Assembly: GCA_036674765.1 (NCBI GenBank)
Contig: JARVKI010000030.1
Coordinates: forward strand, 186,001-250,000
Source: Seiridium cupressi
Lineage: Eukaryota; Ascomycota; Sordariomycetes; Amphisphaeriales; Sporocadaceae
Length of the DNA: 64,000 nt
Reading direction: 5' to 3'
The position numbers and the translations under genes are program-made. The first letter of the stretch is position 1. Each line of letters begins with the position of its first letter. Under the pieces are notes generated by a model. That model was not told the DNA's origin. It worked only from the letters and a program-made list of their open reading frames with translations, and searched no databases. This document shows, piece after piece, positions 59,277 through 64,000 of the stretch.

Positions 59277-60726
59277 ATGCCTATTACCAACTTCGAGTTC
59301 AAGGAGAAATACAGATACCAAAACGGCTTTGGGTCGTATCAAGAGTAAGTCTCGCTCGATGTATCTGAACCTGCGCCAAGCTCATTCATATAGAACCGAG
59401 GCGGTACCTGGCGCTCTACCAATTGCCCAGAACTCACCGCAGAAACCTCCACACGGCTTATACGCCGAGAAGCTCTCAGGGACCGCTTTCACAGCACCAA
59501 GACATGAAAACCAGCAATCCTGGCTATACCGGATTTTGCCCTCATGCGCACATCCGAACTTCGAGGAGAGTTCGAGTGGACCATTCACTGCAGACAAGCC
59601 TTATAGCCAGAAGAAGCTCAAATATGTGCCTAACCAGCTGCGGTGGGACCCCTTCGACCATGATTACCAGACCGATTTCGTGGGTGGGTTGAAACTCGCT
59701 GCCGGCGCTGGAGACCCCACACTCAAGCATGGCGTCGGCTACTATATCTTTGCGGCCGGGAAGTCGATGGATGCGAACAGCGCCTTCTACTCCGCTGATG
59801 GCGATCTTCTGATTGTGGCCCAAGATGGTGTTTTGGATATTCGGACAGAGCTCGGTTGGCTGCTGGTCAGACCCATGGAAATTGCTGTAATTCCGCGCGG
59901 TGTCAAGTACCAGGTGCACTTACCTTCCGGGCCCATCCGCGGCTATGCATTGGAGCTGTACTCTAGTCACTTCACACTTCCTGAACTTGGGCCAATTGGT
60001 TCCAATGGACTCGCGAACGCACGCGACTTCCAGACACCGGTTGCCTCTTTTAGTGAGGACTTTGGCGCAACTGCCGCCGAGGGGTCCAACTCTTACACAA
60101 TCGTATCAAAGTTCAACAACTCCTTATTCACAACGACCCAGTCCCACACCCCCTTTGATGTGGTAGCGTGGCAGGGCAACTACTATCCATACAAGTATGA
60201 TCTTGGCAGATTCAATACTATTGGGTCCATTTCGTACGACCACCCAGACCCTTCCATCTTCACCGTTCTTACAGCTCAATCCGACCACGTTGGAACGGCC
60301 ATCGCGGACTTCGTCATCTTCCCACCACGCTGGCTAGTCGCCGAGGACACTTTCCGCCCGCCATGGTACCATCGCAATACCATGTCCGAGTTCATGGGTC
60401 TCATCGGAGGCGTCTATGATGCCAAGAAGGGTGGCCAGGGTGGTTTCATGCCCGGTGGAGCGAGTCTCCATAACGTCATGAGTGGTCATGGTCCTGACGC
60501 GGGCAGTTACGAAGGCGCGAGGAATGCTGCCCTTCAGCCTCAAATGGTCGGAAAGGACAGTTGTGCTTTCATGTTCGAAAGTTGCTTGATGGTTGGCGTG
60601 ACCGAGTGGGGTTTAGAGACCTGTAACAAGGTGCAGACTGCGTACAACGATCATAGCTGGGGTGGCCTAAAAGTTCACTGGAAGAAGCCGGAAGGAGTGA
60701 GTACCGAAAGTCATTTGCTGAAGTAA
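59277..60726 (+). CDS. Homogentisate 1,2-dioxygenase-like ring-cleavage enzyme
   Basis: Two exons (59277-59344 and 59394-60726) give 466 aa. The start at 59277 ([20 protein letters not shown]) was chosen because YQNGFGS, then [18 protein letters not shown] and [16 protein letters not shown], is the family's conserved N-terminus; the 49-bp intron lies just after it. Iron-binding and active-site blocks are all present: [38 protein letters not shown] and AFMFES. The family opens the ring of homogentisate with a non-haem Fe(II) to give maleylacetoacetate, in tyrosine catabolism. Here no fumarylacetoacetase or maleylacetoacetate isomerase gene accompanies it. The neighbours are an FAD monooxygenase, a P450 remnant and a laccase, so recruitment to a specialised pathway is possible. 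Confidence 0.93.
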
Positions 60727-60815
60727 ATGTGGTATCATTATTTTGTACAATATTCTGGCAAGAGTAAAGAGCAACCCACGACGAAAGCCGGGGAAAATAG
60801 TAACGAACTTTTATA

Positions 60816-62111
60816 TTACTGGGGCTGATCACCAGGCAAGTTCAACTCGGGATACTCTGGTATTACCAGGCCACCTTTGCCCTCAGGCAGAAGCATGTTG
60901 ATAGCCTTGTCAATCTTCAGCGACGTGATTACCCAAACGAATGTCTGCAAACCCCAGATACCCCACTCAGTTTTGGGATATAGAAAATTTGGTGTACCGG
61001 GTATGAGCTTCTGCATCTCGTCAATGTATGGCCTCAACACCTTATCATACGACTCGAGTGCTGCAGTGATATCTTCGCCGTGTTTCGCAAGCTCACCAGC
61101 CAAGATGTACGATCCGACCAGGGAAGCTGTCGAACCTTGACCCGTGAAACTACTCGGGCAGTAGCCAGCATCACCGGCGAGCACGACACGACCCTTGGAC
61201 CATGACTCCATTTTTACCTGACCAATATGCGACATGTAGAAGTCGTCGGTCTTGTCGAGGCCATCGAGAAGCCGATCGCGCTGCCAAGCGCAGTCGTTGT
61301 AGAGCCTCTTCCATACCATCTTCTGCTCGTCCACAGTCATGTTGACCGATTCCTTCAACCCATCCGTCACGTTCAAAGTGCCCATACACACTTGGCTGAC
61401 AGGTCGGTTGCCGGTTCGGGTGAAGACAATACGGTACTCGGGCAGATGGAATAGCTTTCCAACATTCTGTTCCCCGTCTTTAGGGATGCTGAAGAAAGCG
61501 ACGTAGGCTCCTAGAGACTTGAACATTCCTTGGCTCACCTCCTCGCCCCAGACCATCCGCCGCGTCCGACTGCCCTGGCCATCGCACCCGATGACGAGGT
61601 CGTACCGCCCAGTCGACCCATCGGAGAAGACGACATCCACCCCGTTATCGTCTTGGCTGAGTTCTGTAGCATACTTGCCGAACTGGTATTTGACGCCACC
61701 TCCTTTCCCCTCGCTCTGCGCCTTCTTACTGACCTCCAGGCTCTCCTCGTACAATACGTTTACGGCATCTCCTCTCATGATCTCGAACTCACTCGTGAAA
61801 GCCTGCTGGCCTTTGCCCGAGTCATTGACTGCCAGCAGTGCCTGAGTTCTGTCCTTGGCATCGACTAAGGCCAGGCCCAACTCCGTAACAGTTCGTTCCC
61901 TGATCTTCTTTAGGATACCCAGCTTCCTCATAAGTGGAATGCCCTGGGCGCGGATGTCGATCTGCTGCCCTGTTGTCCGTAGGTCGTCGGACCGCTCCAC
62001 GACTGTTATGTCGTGGTTGGGATCTGAGCGAAGTAAGAAAATGGTTAGCGCCGGGCCGCAGATGCCAGCGCCGTTGATGAGGATTTTGAGTGGCATTGTA
62101 GATGATGGCAA
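60816..62111 (-). CDS. FAD-dependent aromatic-type monooxygenase
   Basis: This is a single exon of 431 aa. The N-terminal dinucleotide-binding motif is ILINGAGICGPALTIFL followed by VVERSDDL. The FAD/NAD(P)H motif is LVIGCDGQGSRTR. The ribose-binding motif is VVLAGDAGYCPSSFTGQG, then ASLVGSYILAGEL. This is the p-hydroxybenzoate hydroxylase/UbiH superfamily layout, at its usual length. The C-terminus has a hydrophobic helix (GLQTFVWVITSLKI) that may touch a membrane. It is tail to tail with the dioxygenase, only 89 bp between stops. Hydroxylation of a phenolic or other ring before cleavage by the neighbour is a plausible role. The start could also be Met-6 (MPLKILINGAG). Confidence 0.93.
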   Translation of the reverse strand: MPSSTMPLKILINGAGICGPALTIFLLRSDPNHDITVVERSDDLRTTGQQIDIRAQGIPLMRKLGILKKIRERTVTELGLALVDAKDRTQALLAVNDSGKGQQAFTSEFEIMRGDAVNVLYEESLEVSKKAQSEGKGGGVKYQFGKYATELSQDDNGVDVVFSDGSTGRYDLVIGCDGQGSRTRRMVWGEEVSQGMFKSLGAYVAFFSIPKDGEQNVGKLFHLPEYRIVFTRTGNRPVSQVCMGTLNVTDGLKESVNMTVDEQKMVWKRLYNDCAWQRDRLLDGLDKTDDFYMSHIGQVKMESWSKGRVVLAGDAGYCPSSFTGQGSTASLVGSYILAGELAKHGEDITAALESYDKVLRPYIDEMQKLIPGTPNFLYPKTEWGIWGLQTFVWVITSLKIDKAINMLLPEGKGGLVIPEYPELNLPGDQPQ

Positions 62112-62891
62112 CGACGTGCAATGGTGTTGATCGTGAACAGTGAATATGTAGTTTTTCAGGTAGTATCAGTTATGTTATATAACAGGGTGTAGTGAACATA
62201 TACTTGGTCCTTTTTAAGCTGCTTATTTGAAGGCGTGACACCAAGTTTTAGACCTGGCTATTTGTTTATATGCCATGGCCGAGGGGAAGACAATTGAGCA
62301 CATACACGGTATGAACACTACATGTATCTTCACACTACGCTCTCGAATCTAGTGCGATACCGAGCATGACTATTGCAAGAAACCAATCATTACAACGTGT
62401 CTTGTGCCCGAGCAGTGCCGAGATTTTGTCCCCGTTAGCTCACGAACGGCCGCGACCGATGTGAGTGCCAGGTGCCCGTCGCAAAATCGTAGACGTCATT
62501 TTCTGTCCTACGAGTGGCTTGACGGAAACGCTACCCATCGGCCAATTCTTCAGCGACGGCGTCTGTGCAGCCGACCGTTGGGGACGCCTCAAATTGATCT
62601 AGACGCGATTGGTAGCGAATGTCTCGATTGCTTGTGATATTTTGTGACGCGGATCTCGGGGTCCGGTCATGATGGAAGTGCGAGCCTGTCGCGCGTCCCC
62701 TGCTGATCAGGGTCGGACCCGCGCTAAAAGACCTGTCAGCCCAGCCCAAATAAGTAAATCATACAATAACTTTAGCAATGGAACTGGCAATTAAACCCAA
62801 AGATAGCTGATATTCGGCTCCATCTCGTGAAGGTAGGCCTACTTTTCTATGGATATAGACATAAAACCAGATGGATGCCCAATATATCTAT
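62112..62891. other. 0.8 kb intergenic
   Basis: Promoter side of the FAD monooxygenase and 3' flank of the membrane-protein gene; no supported gene. Confidence 0.45.
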
Positions 62892-64000
62892 CTACTTCCG
62901 ATTTCCACGACAAAATAACCAGAATGTCCCAGAGGAAGCCGCTACGACAAAAATGCTCAGAAACACGCCGCCAGCCCAGGCGGGTATCGCCGCGACAGCC
63001 ATCTCCGCAGCATCCTTGAAAAGGATGATGAACCCTCTATTGCCTCTTGAAAATGTCACGCCATCGCACCAGCAATTATTAAAGAAACCAATGAGCTCCC
63101 AGAACGAGATGAGAACCAGCCACAACGTATTGCATGCCACCAGAATGCGACCACTGATGCGTGTTGTCACTGCACCAACGCGGTACCACTTCAAGCTGGA
63201 CGGGGGCGGGGCAGGCTGCGTCTCCTTCTCTGCGGCTGCTCTGTTCGCCACGTGTAATGCCTGATGATGCAGCATGGCAGCATGCGACAAGAAGGAAGAT
63301 GAGAAGAGGAGGAGGAAGGACAGCGTCGCCAAGAAGCCATATATCACGTAGCTGCCGGAACGACAACCAAGGCCAACCACTTCCGTGAGGTAGGCTACTG
63401 TCAGGGCAGCGCCAGTAGTGCCCCATTGAACGAAGAGGGCCATGGCCACAGCGATCGCATTCCTCTGCCAAAAGGCGGCATCGAGCTCGCCCCATCGTGG
63501 ATACTCTGCCGTATCTTTGGGCACAATTCTCAAGCCGTCCTTGGTTGCCAGTCTGCAGTATTGCAGCAGACTCAAGGTATCTCCTCTGAGGTCCTTATGT
63601 CGAAGCTTCTCGTATTCGGGCTTTTCGACGCCATTGAGATCCTTCCTGGCTTCGAAATTCTTTGCGGTGCTTTCAAAGGCATCGTGCACTTGCCTCGCAA
63701 CGTACCACCACGTGAACATTCGGGCATAGTTGAATGTTGGGCCCTCCTGCTTTTCATCACCTGCAACACTAAAACCCAAACAGCTCGGTATGACCTGCTC
63801 CTCTTCCAAGCGGATCTTGCCTCCCTCTACCGATGTTCTGACTAAAGGCTGCATCTTGTTGCGGCTGTGGGCTACGCGGAAACCCCTCTGCTTCTCGAAT
63901 TTTCGAAACATGGTCATTCCAGTTGCAGGATCGAATTCCTCGAAAACGCCCTTCTCGCTATGTGCATAGACAGCAGAGATGGTGTCCTGCTCATTGTTTT
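62892..64000 (-). CDS. Multi-pass membrane protein, 5' part outside the window
   Basis: The frame is open to the right edge (reading DTISAVYAHSEKGVFEEFD and on to the ATG at 63917), so the true start lies beyond 64000. At least 369 residues are inside the window. The N-terminal portion is soluble and charged (LRHKDLRGDTLSLLQYC, then YPRWGELDAAFW). Four or so hydrophobic helices follow: AIAVAMALFVQWGTTGAAL, YVIYGFLATLSFLLLFSSSF, ILVACNTLWLVLISFWELI and GGVFLSIFVVAASSGTFW. It resembles conserved fungal membrane proteins of unknown function; no transporter signature was recognised, and none ties it to the PKS pathway. Confidence 0.8.
   Translation of the reverse strand, partial: NNEQDTISAVYAHSEKGVFEEFDPATGMTMFRKFEKQRGFRVAHSRNKMQPLVRTSVEGGKIRLEEEQVIPSCLGFSVAGDEKQEGPTFNYARMFTWWYVARQVHDAFESTAKNFEARKDLNGVEKPEYEKLRHKDLRGDTLSLLQYCRLATKDGLRIVPKDTAEYPRWGELDAAFWQRNAIAVAMALFVQWGTTGAALTVAYLTEVVGLGCRSGSYVIYGFLATLSFLLLFSSSFLSHAAMLHHQALHVANRAAAEKETQPAPPPSSLKWYRVGAVTTRISGRILVACNTLWLVLISFWELIGFFNNCWCDGVTFSRGNRGFIILFKDAAEMAVAAIPAWAGGVFLSIFVVAASSGTFWLFCRGNRK

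Overview
The window comes from a filamentous ascomycete (Pezizomycotina). Introns are mostly 48-110 bp, with GT..AG ends and CTAAC/CTGAC-like branch sites. Intergenic spacers run to 1-3 kb. The gene families are typical of moulds: a HET-domain protein, a LaeA-like methyltransferase, a reducing polyketide synthase, an ascomycete-type laccase, a PL4 rhamnogalacturonan lyase and repeat proteins with DUF3659-like units. I cannot name the species. All gene models were assembled by hand from reading frames, splice signals and family conservation.

Region 1 (1-16.5 kb) is an island of late-embryogenesis-abundant (LEA)-like, low-complexity repeat proteins. It holds the last codons of an upstream gene (1-242), a 954-aa serine/proline-rich protein with two C-terminal repeat units (3244-6108), a giant repeat protein of about 1,475 aa in five exons (7948-12604), and a 98-aa glycine-rich protein (16185-16481). 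A DUF676-type lipase/serine hydrolase lies among them (13324-15178).

Region 2 (16.7-33.2 kb) is mixed accessory content. In order it holds a HET-domain protein, a GNAT-fold protein with a predicted signal peptide, an unknown gene interrupted by an in-frame TGA, a 12-bp minisatellite, a small GPI-anchored-like protein, a PL4 rhamnogalacturonan lyase, a copper amine oxidase and a paraoxonase/arylesterase-like beta-propeller.

Region 3 (33.6-62.1 kb) looks like a secondary-metabolite neighbourhood. A LaeA-like methyltransferase with a damaged or unresolved reading frame and a second small methyltransferase precede a reducing PKS (KS-AT-DH-MT-KR-ACP, no enoylreductase, seven exons, about 2,258 aa). 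A secreted protein with hydrophobin-like cysteine order follows. After a gene-poor, AT-rich block come an F-box protein, a nine-exon laccase-like multicopper oxidase, a P450 pseudogene, a homogentisate-1,2-dioxygenase-like enzyme and, tail to tail with it, an FAD monooxygenase. One reading is that the PKS chain is methylated, hydroxylated or oxidatively coupled (FAD enzyme, laccase), and that an aromatic intermediate is ring-opened by the dioxygenase. No pathway-specific transcription factor, transporter or trans-enoylreductase was seen, so cluster limits are uncertain. The window ends inside a multi-pass membrane protein on the minus strand.
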